Assembly: GCF_014323725.1 (NCBI RefSeq)
Contig: NZ_JABVED010000009.1
Location: 124,001-188,000 of the forward strand
Reading direction: 5' to 3'
From: Actinokineospora xionganensis
GTDB lineage: Bacteria; Actinomycetota; Actinomycetes; Mycobacteriales; Pseudonocardiaceae
DNA: 64,000 nt
The notes under the pieces are model-generated. The model was not told where the DNA came from. It ran no database searches and was given only the letters and a program-made list of their open reading frames with translations. The position numbers and the translations under genes were made by a program. Of this stretch, positions 23,878 through 36,286 are shown one piece after another. The number at the start of each line of letters is the position of its first letter. The stretch's first letter is position 1.

Positions 23878-25635
23878 TCAGAGAAGCCGGCCGATCGGGT
23901 TGGGAAAGGGGACGTAACCCGCCTGCCGGTCGGCTTGGCGCTCCCACCGCACGAGCAGGTTCGTCTTGGCGGGCAACGGAAGCCCGGTCAACAGCGCCCG
24001 CAGCCGCGGCGGATGGCCCAAGGTCTGGCTCACCCCGGCCACGGTGTCGCCGAGATCGGACCACAGCCGGTCCTCGAACCGGCACATCCCCGGCGCGGAC
24101 TCGTGCACGAGATCGGCGAGGGCGCCCGCGAACTCGGTCAGGTGGTTGACGAAAAGGCAGTAGGCGATCCGGTTCCACGCGCGTTCGTCGTCGTAGGCCA
24201 CGGCTCGGGCGACGTCGGCGGGCAGCGCGGCGAGGGTGTCCAGGTGCCGGTCGGCGAGAAGTTTCGTGCCTTCAAGGTCACGGGCGAGCACGCGCACCGG
24301 CAGGTTGTCCGGGCCGAGCACGACCAGCACGTTCTGCGGGTGCGGTTCGAGCACGACACCGTGTTCGGCCCACAGGCTCAGCACCGGCGCGACGAGCAGG
24401 GTCGTGTAGCGGTGCCACCACCGCAGCGCCCACCCCTCGACATCCGGGTCCGCCGCCAGGTCGGCCAGTCGCGTCCGAGTCCCCGCAGGGTCGCGGTGTT
24501 CGGCGGCGAGCGCGCCCGCGAGGTGCACCTGGCCGCGGAGGTTCTCGCCCAGGCCGCCGCGCACGATGGTGCCGAATCCCTCCAGCAGCGCGTGCCGCCC
24601 CCGCTCGTCGCCGTAGCGGGTGGGGAGGTCGACAGTGCGCGCGGCGGGCTCGGGCAGGAACCCGAATCCCGGGTGTTCGCGCGTCACGTGCGCGCACGGT
24701 CCGGCCAGCAGCCGGGTGAGTTCGACCGCGCCCGCGAGTTCGTAATCGGCGTTCTTGCGCAGACAGTTGGTGATCCGCACGTTGAGGCTGGTCTTGAGGA
24801 ACAGGTCGGTTTCGGGCTGGTAGAGCGTGCGGACGCTGGCCGTCGGATGGAACTGGGGGCCCGTCTCGCCGAGGTCGCGCAGCGCGCCCGCCGCCATCGC
24901 CGTGCGCAGGACGGGCCCCGCGGCATCGTCGGCGGACATCAGCGCGAACTGCCACGGGTGCACCGCGAGCGCGCGGAATCCTTCTGGCACAGGCAAGTCC
25001 GCGGTCCGCGCGTGGCCGTCGAAGCCCACGTCGTCCATGACGTGGTCGCGAACGAGTTCCGCGGGTGCGGCCAGCCAACGCAGCGGGAACGCCGACCGCG
25101 CCTCGGGGGCGTAACGGCGCCACTGCGCGGAGCCGCCGGACCGCGACTTCGGCGTCGGGTGGCGGGGATGCCCGGCCAGCAAGGACTGTTCGGAGTCGAG
25201 GTAGGCGCCCGCGGCTCCCGGCACCGGCCGGTCGGCGGACTTCGGCCGGGTGCGCAGGAGGTCATCGAGCGCGTCACGGCTGGCCGCGACCTGCCCGGCG
25301 AACTCGTCGTTCCCGTGACCGGTGCGCAGCGTGAGTTCGGCGTCGATCAGGGCGGCAAGTTCGTCGGCGCCGCACGACCGCCACCCGCCGTCGGCTTGCT
25401 CGGCCTGGACGGGCCCGGTGAAGCGGTGGGCCGCGACGGTTGACGCGCGCCGCAGCCGAGCCCGCAGCGTGTTGCCGGTGTGTGGCAGGTGCACCACGAG
25501 GAAGCGGTCGACGATCCCCGTCCGCCGTTCGGGTCCGGCGACTTCCCGGACCAGGCAGCCGAGAATCGTGTGGGCGGTCAGCAGATCAGCGGTGTCGACG
25601 CTCAGACCCGCCGCGGCGGTGGTCGAGGCGGTCAA
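23878..25635 (-). CDS. IucA/IucC-type NIS siderophore synthetase (PvsD-like)
   Basis: 585 residues. Family marks: SLLAGHPRHPTPKSRSG (ATP-binding His/Lys region), ALAVHPWQF, HPTASVRTLYQPETDLFLKTSLNVRITNCLRKN, and EPHPQNVLVVLGPDNLPVRVLARDLEG in the FhuF-like part. NIS synthetases adenylate a carboxylate of citrate or another acid and join it to an amine or alcohol. The TTG at 25635 was chosen: GGAG stands six bases upstream and it starts two bases past the preceding gene's stop; sequence further upstream in this frame is shadow. One of two NIS synthetases in the operon, as in pvs clusters. Confidence 0.9.
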   Translation of the reverse strand: MTASTTAAAGLSVDTADLLTAHTILGCLVREVAGPERRTGIVDRFLVVHLPHTGNTLRARLRRASTVAAHRFTGPVQAEQADGGWRSCGADELAALIDAELTLRTGHGNDEFAGQVAASRDALDDLLRTRPKSADRPVPGAAGAYLDSEQSLLAGHPRHPTPKSRSGGSAQWRRYAPEARSAFPLRWLAAPAELVRDHVMDDVGFDGHARTADLPVPEGFRALAVHPWQFALMSADDAAGPVLRTAMAAGALRDLGETGPQFHPTASVRTLYQPETDLFLKTSLNVRITNCLRKNADYELAGAVELTRLLAGPCAHVTREHPGFGFLPEPAARTVDLPTRYGDERGRHALLEGFGTIVRGGLGENLRGQVHLAGALAAEHRDPAGTRTRLADLAADPDVEGWALRWWHRYTTLLVAPVLSLWAEHGVVLEPHPQNVLVVLGPDNLPVRVLARDLEGTKLLADRHLDTLAALPADVARAVAYDDERAWNRIAYCLFVNHLTEFAGALADLVHESAPGMCRFEDRLWSDLGDTVAGVSQTLGHPPRLRALLTGLPLPAKTNLLVRWERQADRQAGYVPFPNPIGRLL

Positions 25636-25637
25636 GA

Positions 25638-27311
25638 TCAGCTCCTGGGGCGCAGATAGTTCGGGCCGGCGTGGCGGTAGTGCTTGTTGATGTCCGTGCA
25701 GCCGAGGCGGTGCTTGGGCAGCAGGGTCCCGGCGGTGACCATCGCCTTGACCGGTAAGTGTTCCGCCTCCAGCACCCGCCTGCGCACCGCGTCGGCTGCC
25801 GCGACGGACCTGGCGTCGGCCACGTCGGTCCAGCGGAGGAGCGCCTGCTCGATCCTGGTCCGCAGCAAGGCGAACAGCCGCGCCCGGCGCGCCAGGTCGT
25901 CGCCCGCGTGCTCGACGATCAGCGCGCCCGCGCACAGGTGCAGGGTGATCGTGATGAACATGTCGGCGAGGTCGTCATCGCCGGTGACGCTCATCCGCTG
26001 GTCGGCGAACGAGTCCGGCGTCACAGGCAAGCCGAGCGCTGCGGAGAGGCGCGTGCAGTCGATTCGCGCGCCGTCGTCGTCCTTGTAGACCAGGCGAAGC
26101 CAGGGATCGCCGCCTGCCATGGCGACGGTGATGTTCTGCTGGTGCGCCTCCAGCGCGACGCCGTAGCGGACCCACAGTGCGACATGCCAGTCGAGCAGGA
26201 GGGTCAGGTACGTGTCGAGCCAGGCCTCGGTGTCGCCGCCGGTGTGCCGGGCCGCGAACGTGTCGAGCAGTGTGGCGCCGGGACGCGCCGGGTCTTCGGC
26301 GAGCAGCGCGGCGACCGGTGCGAGGGTGTCGCTCGCGAGGTCGGCGGGATAGCGCCGGACCAGCACGGCGAGCAGGTCGTCGGCGCTGTCGAGCCAGACG
26401 GACTCATCGGCGAGCAGAATCCGCTCGCGCAGCGCGGGTTCGCGGTCCAGGATCGCCCGCAGCAGCCGGTGCACGGTGTCGCCGTCGGCCAGGGTGCCCG
26501 CCTTGATGGTGCGGCGGTTGCGTTTGCCGAGTGTCGCGGTCGCCATCGGCAGTTTGAGATGGACGCCGGGCTCATCGATGAGCGCGACCGTGCGGGTCGA
26601 CAGCGTCGGTGTCGCGAGCAGCGCCCCGTCCAGGTTCGCTGTCAACGGATGCACCGGCACCGCGAGCCGACCAGGGGCCGCTTCGGGCCACCAGTCCGGG
26701 AGACCGGCGGCCAGCGACGGGGAGAGCCGCACCGAGTCGCGGGGGACGATGGTCCAGCCGATCTTGAGGTCCGGCAGGAACTCCGGGGCGTAGCGGCGCA
26801 GGTCGGCCTCGTCGAGACCCCAGCGGCAGCGGCCCGTCGGGTGCACGGGGTGGTCGCGCAGCGCGGCCACCGACTCGTGGTGCAGAAGCTCGCGAAACCC
26901 CACGGCACCCGACTCGGCCCGGATCTTGGCGTACAACTCGGGGCGCGCGGTCTCGTGCAGCCGCACGACGGCAAGCGTTTGCGCGCACTCTTCGACGAAG
27001 TCCGCCCAGCCCTGTTCCGCCTCCGGGTCGTCCGCGGGCGCGAGTGCGACCAACACCTGGGCGAGCGTGTCGAGCACCTGCCCGGCGACGACGGCCGAAG
27101 GATGCGCGAGTCGGTACTCGGCCAGGAATCCGTCCGGTGCGACCGGCAGGCGCACCTCCCGATTCCCCGGCAGCGGCGCGCACCACCAGGGCCCGGTCCA
27201 GTCGTGGTCGCCCGGCCGCTCACCGAGCGCTCCCCGCTCGGCCAGACCGAGGTGGTCCTCGCGCAGCAGCGCGTCCAGCACGCGACGCAGCAAATCGGCC
27301 TCGACGGTCAC
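25638..27311 (-). CDS. IucA/IucC-type NIS siderophore synthetase (PvsB-like)
   Basis: 557 residues. Recognisable elements are HPTGRCRWGLDEADLRRYAPEF, VPVHPLTANLDGALL, KLPMATATLGKRNRRTIKAGT (the substrate/ATP segment where most members have T-S-x-R-T), and ALEAHQQNITVAM. The C-terminal part is the FhuF-like domain, ending KHRLGCTDINKHYRHAGPNYLRPR. It condenses a polycarboxylate with an amine or alcohol. The GTG start overlaps the stop of the ATP-grasp gene by four bases (GTGA). The two synthetases differ clearly from each other and so should catalyse different couplings. Confidence 0.9.
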   Translation of the reverse strand: MTVEADLLRRVLDALLREDHLGLAERGALGERPGDHDWTGPWWCAPLPGNREVRLPVAPDGFLAEYRLAHPSAVVAGQVLDTLAQVLVALAPADDPEAEQGWADFVEECAQTLAVVRLHETARPELYAKIRAESGAVGFRELLHHESVAALRDHPVHPTGRCRWGLDEADLRRYAPEFLPDLKIGWTIVPRDSVRLSPSLAAGLPDWWPEAAPGRLAVPVHPLTANLDGALLATPTLSTRTVALIDEPGVHLKLPMATATLGKRNRRTIKAGTLADGDTVHRLLRAILDREPALRERILLADESVWLDSADDLLAVLVRRYPADLASDTLAPVAALLAEDPARPGATLLDTFAARHTGGDTEAWLDTYLTLLLDWHVALWVRYGVALEAHQQNITVAMAGGDPWLRLVYKDDDGARIDCTRLSAALGLPVTPDSFADQRMSVTGDDDLADMFITITLHLCAGALIVEHAGDDLARRARLFALLRTRIEQALLRWTDVADARSVAAADAVRRRVLEAEHLPVKAMVTAGTLLPKHRLGCTDINKHYRHAGPNYLRPRS

Positions 27312-28534
27312 GCCGCCGCCACGGGTTCGATCACCCATCGGCGCTCAGCCAGGAACCCGTCGACCACAGTGTCCACTATGGAGCGATCCGGGCCGATCGC
27401 GTGCACCGCGGCGAGGTAGTCCCGGTTCGTCCCGTGCAAATCCGCCGTGACGCCGACCTCGCGCATCCGCCGGTGCCCCAGCCGGACCCCGTCGACGGTG
27501 AACTCCTGGTCCGCGGGCGCCTCGACCAGGACACCCGCCCGGTCCGCCCGCACGTAGTCCACCCTGGCGTGCCGCGGCAGCCGCACCGGATCGGGCAGCC
27601 CGGCGGGCAGCCGCTGCCCCTGGTGCAGCCGGATCAGCTCGGCGAACAGGTCGACGCCGAGCAGGTCGGCGCAGATCAGGTCCATGGTGTCGCCGATCAG
27701 CCGGTAGTTGACCTCCACGATCCGCGCCCGGTCGCCGTCGATGACGAACTCCGTGTGGCACGCCCCGAGGCCCACCCCGAGCGCGGCGAGTTGAGCCCGC
27801 AGGTGCGCCTCGACAGCGGGCGGCAGCCGCGGGTCCCAGTCGAGCCGGGTCTCGGCGAAGTGCGGGGGCGGGCCGAGGGTCGTCCGCCAGGAACCGAAGT
27901 GGTACAGCGATTCCCCGTCGCCGAGCGTCTCGTAGGTGCGCACGTCGCCCGCCAGATACTCCTCGACGACCAGCGTCGCCGCGGGCCTGCGGGCCCGGAT
28001 CTCGGCGACCCTCGCTGTCAGCTCGGCGAGGTCGGCCACGAGCAGCGCGTCCTCGCTGGCCACCCCTTCCCGCGGCTTGACCACCGCGGGAAACGGCACC
28101 GCCAAACCATCCACACAGGACATTCCGGGATCGAGCTGGGCGCACCGCACGACATCCAGCCCGGCCGCGGCCAGGACCGCCCGGGTGAGCGCCTTGTTCT
28201 TGCAGCGCACCGCCGCCGCCCACGGCTTCGCGGGCAGCCCGAGGAGTTCGGCGGCGAGCGCGGTCGCGGCCTGCAGGTGGTCGCTGTTACTCATCAGCGC
28301 CGAGGGCGCCCCGAACCGGGGCGCCAGGTCGTGTACCCGGGCGGCGACCGCGCCCGCGTCGCGGACATCCGCCTCGACCACGACCGGAGGACAGTCGAGA
28401 TCGCGGTACGCCTCGCGGTGCCGGTCGGCGCGGTCGGTCAGGACCACGGTCTCCAGCCCGAGCCGCGCGGACGCCGGGAGCAGCCCGTGGGTGACCGCGT
28501 CGGTCGGGATGAGCGCGGTGAGGTAGAGCCGCAA
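27308..28534 (-). CDS. ATP-grasp ligase of the siderophore operon (PvsA-like)
   Basis: 408 residues. ATP-grasp layout: N-terminal preATP domain (MRLYLTALIPTDAVTHGLLPASARLGLETVVLTD), then KNKALTRAVLAAAGL, FPAVVKPREGVASEDALLV (nucleotide Lys), LVVEEYLAGDVRTYETL, and the metal-binding FVIDGDRARIVEVNYRLIGD. Such carboxylate-amine ligases add an amino acid to the siderophore skeleton (alanine in vibrioferrin, by PvsA). First gene of the operon; the best start is the TTG at 28534 with GGGGGG upstream. An iron box lies 22 bases further upstream. Confidence 0.85.
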   Translation of the reverse strand: MRLYLTALIPTDAVTHGLLPASARLGLETVVLTDRADRHREAYRDLDCPPVVVEADVRDAGAVAARVHDLAPRFGAPSALMSNSDHLQAATALAAELLGLPAKPWAAAVRCKNKALTRAVLAAAGLDVVRCAQLDPGMSCVDGLAVPFPAVVKPREGVASEDALLVADLAELTARVAEIRARRPAATLVVEEYLAGDVRTYETLGDGESLYHFGSWRTTLGPPPHFAETRLDWDPRLPPAVEAHLRAQLAALGVGLGACHTEFVIDGDRARIVEVNYRLIGDTMDLICADLLGVDLFAELIRLHQGQRLPAGLPDPVRLPRHARVDYVRADRAGVLVEAPADQEFTVDGVRLGHRRMREVGVTADLHGTNRDYLAAVHAIGPDRSIVDTVVDGFLAERRWVIEPVAAA

Positions 28535-28556
28535 CGGTGCCCCCCGAGATCGACGG

Positions 28557-28598
28557 TTAGGTTAGCTATACCTAACGATCTTCCCGGGGCAAGGTCAA
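28557..28598 (-). promoter_or_regulatory. DtxR/IdeR iron box and -35 of the siderophore operon
   Basis: 28557-28575 reads TTAGGTTAGCTATACCTAA and agrees with the 19-bp DtxR/IdeR consensus at 16 positions, including both six-base outer arms. On the minus strand a -35-like TTGACC lies at 28593-28598, which places the box over the -10 region. Iron-loaded repressor bound here would block the operon, so the five genes should be switched on under iron limitation. Confidence 0.85.
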
Positions 28599-28630
28599 GC
28601 TGACGGCCCGATACAGCCCGATCGGGTCGC

Positions 28631-31162
28631 TCAGGCGAGCACGACCTTGCCCAGTTCCGCGTGTGTGGCGAGCAAACCGTGCTTGGGCAGCACCCGCGCC
28701 GTGACCCCGAGCGCGCCCGCGTGCGGAAGCGAGATCTCCGCCGAATACCGGCCCGACCCGATCGGCCGCATAGTGGCGGTCACCACGTCGCTCAGGTCGT
28801 CGGCGTCGCTGACCCGGCCGACCACCGCCTGCACCTCGACGTCGTTCGGGTCGAGCCCAGCCAGGTCGACCGAGGCCTGAACCTGGACCCGGTCGCCGAT
28901 CACCGGCATCTGCCCCTCGTCGAGCGACAGCTCGCAGCTGGTGACCCGGATGTGCGGCCAGGAACCGGAGAGCCGACGGCGGTACTCCGCGAGGTCCTTG
29001 GCGGCCCGGAAGCCGTCGGACTGCGCGAGCACCCCCGCGGTGGCGGCGGGCGCGTAGTGCGCCTCGACGTACTCGCGGACCATGCGTGAGGCCTGCACCT
29101 GCGGGCCGAGCGACATCAGGGTGTGGCGCACCATCGCCATCCAGCGGCTGGGCACCCCGCCCTGGTCGCGGTCGTAGTACAGCGGCGCGACCTGCGACCC
29201 GAGCAGCTCATAGAGCGCGGCCGCCTCCAGGTCGTCGCGGCGGACCGGGTCGGTGACACCGTCGGCGGTGGGGATGGCCCAGCCGTTGCTGCCGTCGTAG
29301 AACTCGTCCCACCAACCGTCCCGAATGGACAGGTTGAGGCCGCCGTTCAGCGCCGCCTTCATGCCGGAGGTGCCACACGCCTCCAGCGGGCGCATCGGGT
29401 TGTTCAGCCAGACATCGCAGCCCCAGTACAGGTACCGGGCCATCGACATGTCGTAGTCGGGCAGGAAAACGATGCGGTGGCGGACCCCGGCGTCGTCGGC
29501 GAAGCGGACGATCTGCTGGATCAGCGCCTTGCCGCCGTCGTCGGCCGGGTGCGACTTGCCCGCCACGACCAACTGCACCGGGCGGTCCGGGTGCAGCAGC
29601 AGTGCCCGCAGCCGCTCCGGGTCGCGGAGCATGAGGGTGAGCCGCTTGTACGTGGGCACCCGGCGGGCGAAGCCGACGGTCAGCACGTCCGGGTCGAAGA
29701 CCGAGTCGGTCCAGTTCAGTTCGAGCGCCGACGCGCCGCGCTGCAGCCAGGCCGCGCGCACCCGCCTGCGGACCTCGCCGACGAGCCGCTCACGCAGCCC
29801 GCACCGCAGCTTCCACAGTTCGGCGTCGCTCATCGACTCGATGACCGACGACGGGTCCTCCTCGTCGAACGCCGAAGCCATCTCCCGCGCGGCCCACGTG
29901 GGACCGTGGACACCGTTGGTGACCGACGAGATCGGCACCTCGTCGGTGTCGAAGCCCGGCCACAGGCCGCCGAACATGGACCGGCTCACCGCACCGTGGA
30001 GCTTGGACACGCCGTTGGCCCGCTGCGCGAGCCGAAGACCCATGTGGGCCATGTTGAACATGCCCGCGTTCTCCTCCGCGCCGAGCGCGAGGATGCGGCG
30101 GAGATCGATCCCGGGAAGCAGGGACTCGTCGCCGAAGTAGTGCTGCACGAGATCGATCGGGAACCGGTCGATACCCGCGGGGACGGGGGTGTGCGTGGTG
30201 AACACCGTCCCCGCGCGAACCGCGGACAGCGCCTGGTCTACATCGAGGTTGTGCCCGGAGACCAGTTCGCGGACACGCTCCAGGCCGAGGAATCCCGCGT
30301 GGCCCTCGTTGGTGTGGAACACCTCGGGCTGCGGGGTGCCGGTCAGCTCGCAGTAGGTGCGCACGGCCCGGACGCCGCCGATGCCCGCGAGGATCTCCTG
30401 GCGGATCCGGTGGTCCTGGTCGCCGCCGTAGAGCCGGTCGGTGACCCCGCGAAGATCGTCGGAGTTCTCCTCGATGTCCGAATCGAGAAGCAGCAGCGGC
30501 ACCCGGCCGACCTGCGCCTTCCAGATCCGGGCCCGCAGGATGCGCCCGCCCGGCATCGCGACGTGCACGAGGATGGGCGCCCCGGACGGCTCGGCGAGCG
30601 GCTCCAGCGGCAGGCCGCTGGGGTCGATGACCGGGTAGTGCTCGACCTGCCAGCCGTCGAGGGAGAGCGACTGGCGGAAGTAGCCGGAGCGGTAGAGCAG
30701 GCCGACACCGATCAGCGGCACGCCGAGGTCCGACGCGGCTTTGAGGTGGTCACCGGCCAGCACGCCCAGCCCGCCGGAGTAGTTCGGCAGCGCCTCGGTG
30801 ACGCCGAACTCCATCGAGAAGTAGGCGATGGCCGCGGGGAATCTCGTCCCGTCGACCTCCAGGGCGCGGTTCTGGTACCAGCGCGGCGCCTGCATGTACT
30901 GGCGCAGGTCCTCGGAGATCTCCCGGACGCGGCTGAGGAACTCCTCGTCGCCCGCGAGCCGTTCGAGCCGCTCCGCGGGCACCTGGGCGAGCAGGTGCAG
31001 CGGGTCCCCGCCGACGCGCTGCCAGATGTCCTGGTCGACGGCGGCGAAGAGATCCTGGGTGGGCGGGTGCCACGTCCAGCGCAGGTTCGTGGCAAGCGTG
31101 CCGAGATCGGCAAGCTGCTCGGGAAGACCGGCACGGACGGTGAATCGGCGTACGGCTCTCAC
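28631..31162 (-). CDS. glgP: alpha-glucan (glycogen) phosphorylase, GT35
   Basis: 843 residues of the short bacterial/archaeal GT35 type (M. tuberculosis Rv1328 is of similar size). The N-terminal part is LPEQLADLGTLATNLRWTWHP (DUF3417), followed by IAYFSMEFGVTEALPNYSGGLGVLAGDHLKAASDLG. PLP binds to the Lys of RPLEACGTSGMKAALNGGLNLS. It releases glucose-1-phosphate from alpha-1,4 chains in the cytosol. The GTG at 31162 was chosen because the upstream frame has no family match. It is divergent from glgE across a 296-bp gap, the same arrangement as Rv1327c/Rv1328. Confidence 0.93.
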   Translation of the reverse strand: MRAVRRFTVRAGLPEQLADLGTLATNLRWTWHPPTQDLFAAVDQDIWQRVGGDPLHLLAQVPAERLERLAGDEEFLSRVREISEDLRQYMQAPRWYQNRALEVDGTRFPAAIAYFSMEFGVTEALPNYSGGLGVLAGDHLKAASDLGVPLIGVGLLYRSGYFRQSLSLDGWQVEHYPVIDPSGLPLEPLAEPSGAPILVHVAMPGGRILRARIWKAQVGRVPLLLLDSDIEENSDDLRGVTDRLYGGDQDHRIRQEILAGIGGVRAVRTYCELTGTPQPEVFHTNEGHAGFLGLERVRELVSGHNLDVDQALSAVRAGTVFTTHTPVPAGIDRFPIDLVQHYFGDESLLPGIDLRRILALGAEENAGMFNMAHMGLRLAQRANGVSKLHGAVSRSMFGGLWPGFDTDEVPISSVTNGVHGPTWAAREMASAFDEEDPSSVIESMSDAELWKLRCGLRERLVGEVRRRVRAAWLQRGASALELNWTDSVFDPDVLTVGFARRVPTYKRLTLMLRDPERLRALLLHPDRPVQLVVAGKSHPADDGGKALIQQIVRFADDAGVRHRIVFLPDYDMSMARYLYWGCDVWLNNPMRPLEACGTSGMKAALNGGLNLSIRDGWWDEFYDGSNGWAIPTADGVTDPVRRDDLEAAALYELLGSQVAPLYYDRDQGGVPSRWMAMVRHTLMSLGPQVQASRMVREYVEAHYAPAATAGVLAQSDGFRAAKDLAEYRRRLSGSWPHIRVTSCELSLDEGQMPVIGDRVQVQASVDLAGLDPNDVEVQAVVGRVSDADDLSDVVTATMRPIGSGRYSAEISLPHAGALGVTARVLPKHGLLATHAELGKVVLA

Positions 31163-31458
31163 GGAGCACGACACTAGCGGCCAGACTGGATCGAGCAAGC
31201 CACCAGTGGTGGCCCACTCGGTGACGGCCCGTGCCCACAAGGCCCATGACCAGCGCCGACGCCCCATCAGCGGCCGTCACCACCGGCGAAACATCGCCAG
31301 TATCCGACCGGCGCCCAAGGGGACCGTGACGCGGGCCGACCACGGTTACCCACCAAACCGCACCATGACAAGCCAGGTGACCACCCCTTTGAATTTCGGG
31401 GAGGCGGACAGGCAAGGCAGACTAGGAAGCAGGACCCGCGACGAGAGGAGCCGAACCG
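31163..31458. other. divergent promoter region of glgP and glgE
   Basis: A 296-bp gap that must hold promoters for both genes. The only clear structure is the short palindrome CCACCA-G-TGGTGG at 31200-31212 upstream of glgP, a possible operator. GAGAGGAGCC at 31444-31453 is the glgE ribosome site. No gene is visible here. Confidence 0.4.
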
Positions 31459-33409
<1,951 letters not shown>

Positions 33410-33420
<11 letters not shown>

Positions 33421-33826
33421 CCTTCGGGCGGGTCCCGCTGCACTGCCGGTCGCCCGCGACGATCAGGCCGCCGATCAGCGGGAACATCCAGCCGGGCGAC
33501 GCGGGCAGCAGCGACACCGCCACGACGCCCCAGGCCGCCAGGCCCCAGCCGAAGGCGGCGGGGACGCGGTGGCCCTGATTCGCCGACCAGACGACCAGCG
33601 CGCCGAACAGCAGCAGCGGCGCGGCGAAGCTGCCGGGGGTGAGCCAGAAGGCCTCCGCCACGGGTAACCGTTCGGGCGTCGGCTTGAGTGTCACGGCGTT
33701 CCACCAGCCGAGCGAGAACACCTCCGACCAGGCCGAACCGCGGGAGAACGGGGTGGCGACCAGATGGAAAGCGCTGCCCGCGATGGCGACCCAGCCCGCC
33801 ACGCGGGTAATGTTTACGTTGTTCAC
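33410..33826 (-). CDS. small four-helix membrane protein, possibly DUF6463-like
   Basis: 138 residues from a GTG, with four hydrophobic segments (about 6-24, 52-72, 78-102, 106-122). The opening [19 protein letters not shown] and [14 protein letters not shown] resemble small actinomycete membrane proteins often divergent from TetR genes (DUF6463-like, from memory). It is divergent from a tetR gene; the start codon lies inside one of two similar palindromes, so it is almost surely the regulator's target. Upstream in-frame sequence overlaps tetR antisense and was excluded. Confidence 0.6.
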
Positions 33827-33851
33827 ATGGAGGATGTTAACGATGTCAACA
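33811..33851. promoter_or_regulatory. two similar TetR-type operators over both start codons
   Basis: 33811-33827 (TGTTTACGTTGTTCACA) and 33835-33851 (TGTTAACGATGTCAACA) share the pattern TGTTnAC-N3-GTnnACA; the second is the better palindrome. Their centres are 24 bp apart. The first covers the GTG of the membrane-protein gene and the second covers the ATG of tetR, so one protein could shut both genes. Confidence 0.6.
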
Positions 33852-34427
33852 TCGGCTGGCAAGCCATACCACCACGGCGATCTGAGACGCGCGCTGATCA
33901 CCGCCGCCCGCGAACTGGTCCGCGAGACCGGACCGGCGAAACTCACCCTGCGCGGGGTCGCCGCACGCGCCGAGGTGTCCCCGGCCGCGCCCTACCGGCA
34001 CTTCGCCGACCGCGACGCGCTGCTCGCGGGCGTGGCCGAAGAGGGCTTCGCCGAACTGGCCGAAGCCATGACACCGAAGGAGCCGAGCCTCGACGCGCTG
34101 CACCAGGTCGGCGCCGCGTACCTCAAGTTCGCCCTGCGCGAGCCGCAGCTCTACCGGCTCATGTTCGGCCCGGTCGACCGCGCCGCGCACCCCGGGCTCG
34201 CCGCGGCGGAGCGCCGCCTCACCGAGATCTTCGGCGAGGCGCTGCGAAAAGCCCAGATCGCGGGAGTCGTCCAGCCGCAAGATCCCGAAGACGTCATGCT
34301 GACCATACGGTGCGTGATGCACGGCCTGACATCGCTCGTGGTGGACGGCCAGATCGCCACCGAGCAGGCCGCCGACGCCGCCAGACGGGTGATGTCCGTC
34401 GTCGACCGGGGCCTGCTTCCGCGCTGA
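33843..34427 (+). CDS. TetR/AcrR family regulator with WHG-type C-terminal domain
   Basis: 194 residues. TetR helix-turn-helix at about 10-55: HHGDLRRALITAARELVRETGPAKLTLRGVAARAEVSPAAPYRHFADRDALLAGVAEEGF. The effector domain contains GAAYLKFALREPQLYRLMFGP, as in the WHG (TetR_C_13) group. The ATG at 33843 has GGAGG nine bases upstream; an earlier ATG at 33834 lies within that ribosome site. Likely represses itself and the divergent membrane gene through the overlapping palindromes. treS starts 50 bases downstream on the same strand, so read-through could link it to trehalose metabolism. Confidence 0.85.
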   Translation: MSTSAGKPYHHGDLRRALITAARELVRETGPAKLTLRGVAARAEVSPAAPYRHFADRDALLAGVAEEGFAELAEAMTPKEPSLDALHQVGAAYLKFALREPQLYRLMFGPVDRAAHPGLAAAERRLTEIFGEALRKAQIAGVVQPQDPEDVMLTIRCVMHGLTSLVVDGQIATEQAADAARRVMSVVDRGLLPR

Positions 34428-34477
34428 CCGCGTGGTACGCATGAACAAACCGCCAACACAACGAGGGCGACTACGAG

Positions 34478-36282
<1,805 letters not shown>

Positions 36283-36286
<4 letters not shown>

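Noticed and set aside
31200-31212. CCACCA-G-TGGTGG palindrome as a LacI-type operator of glgP
   Set aside because: Too short and single; noted in the gap description but not strong enough to call a site.
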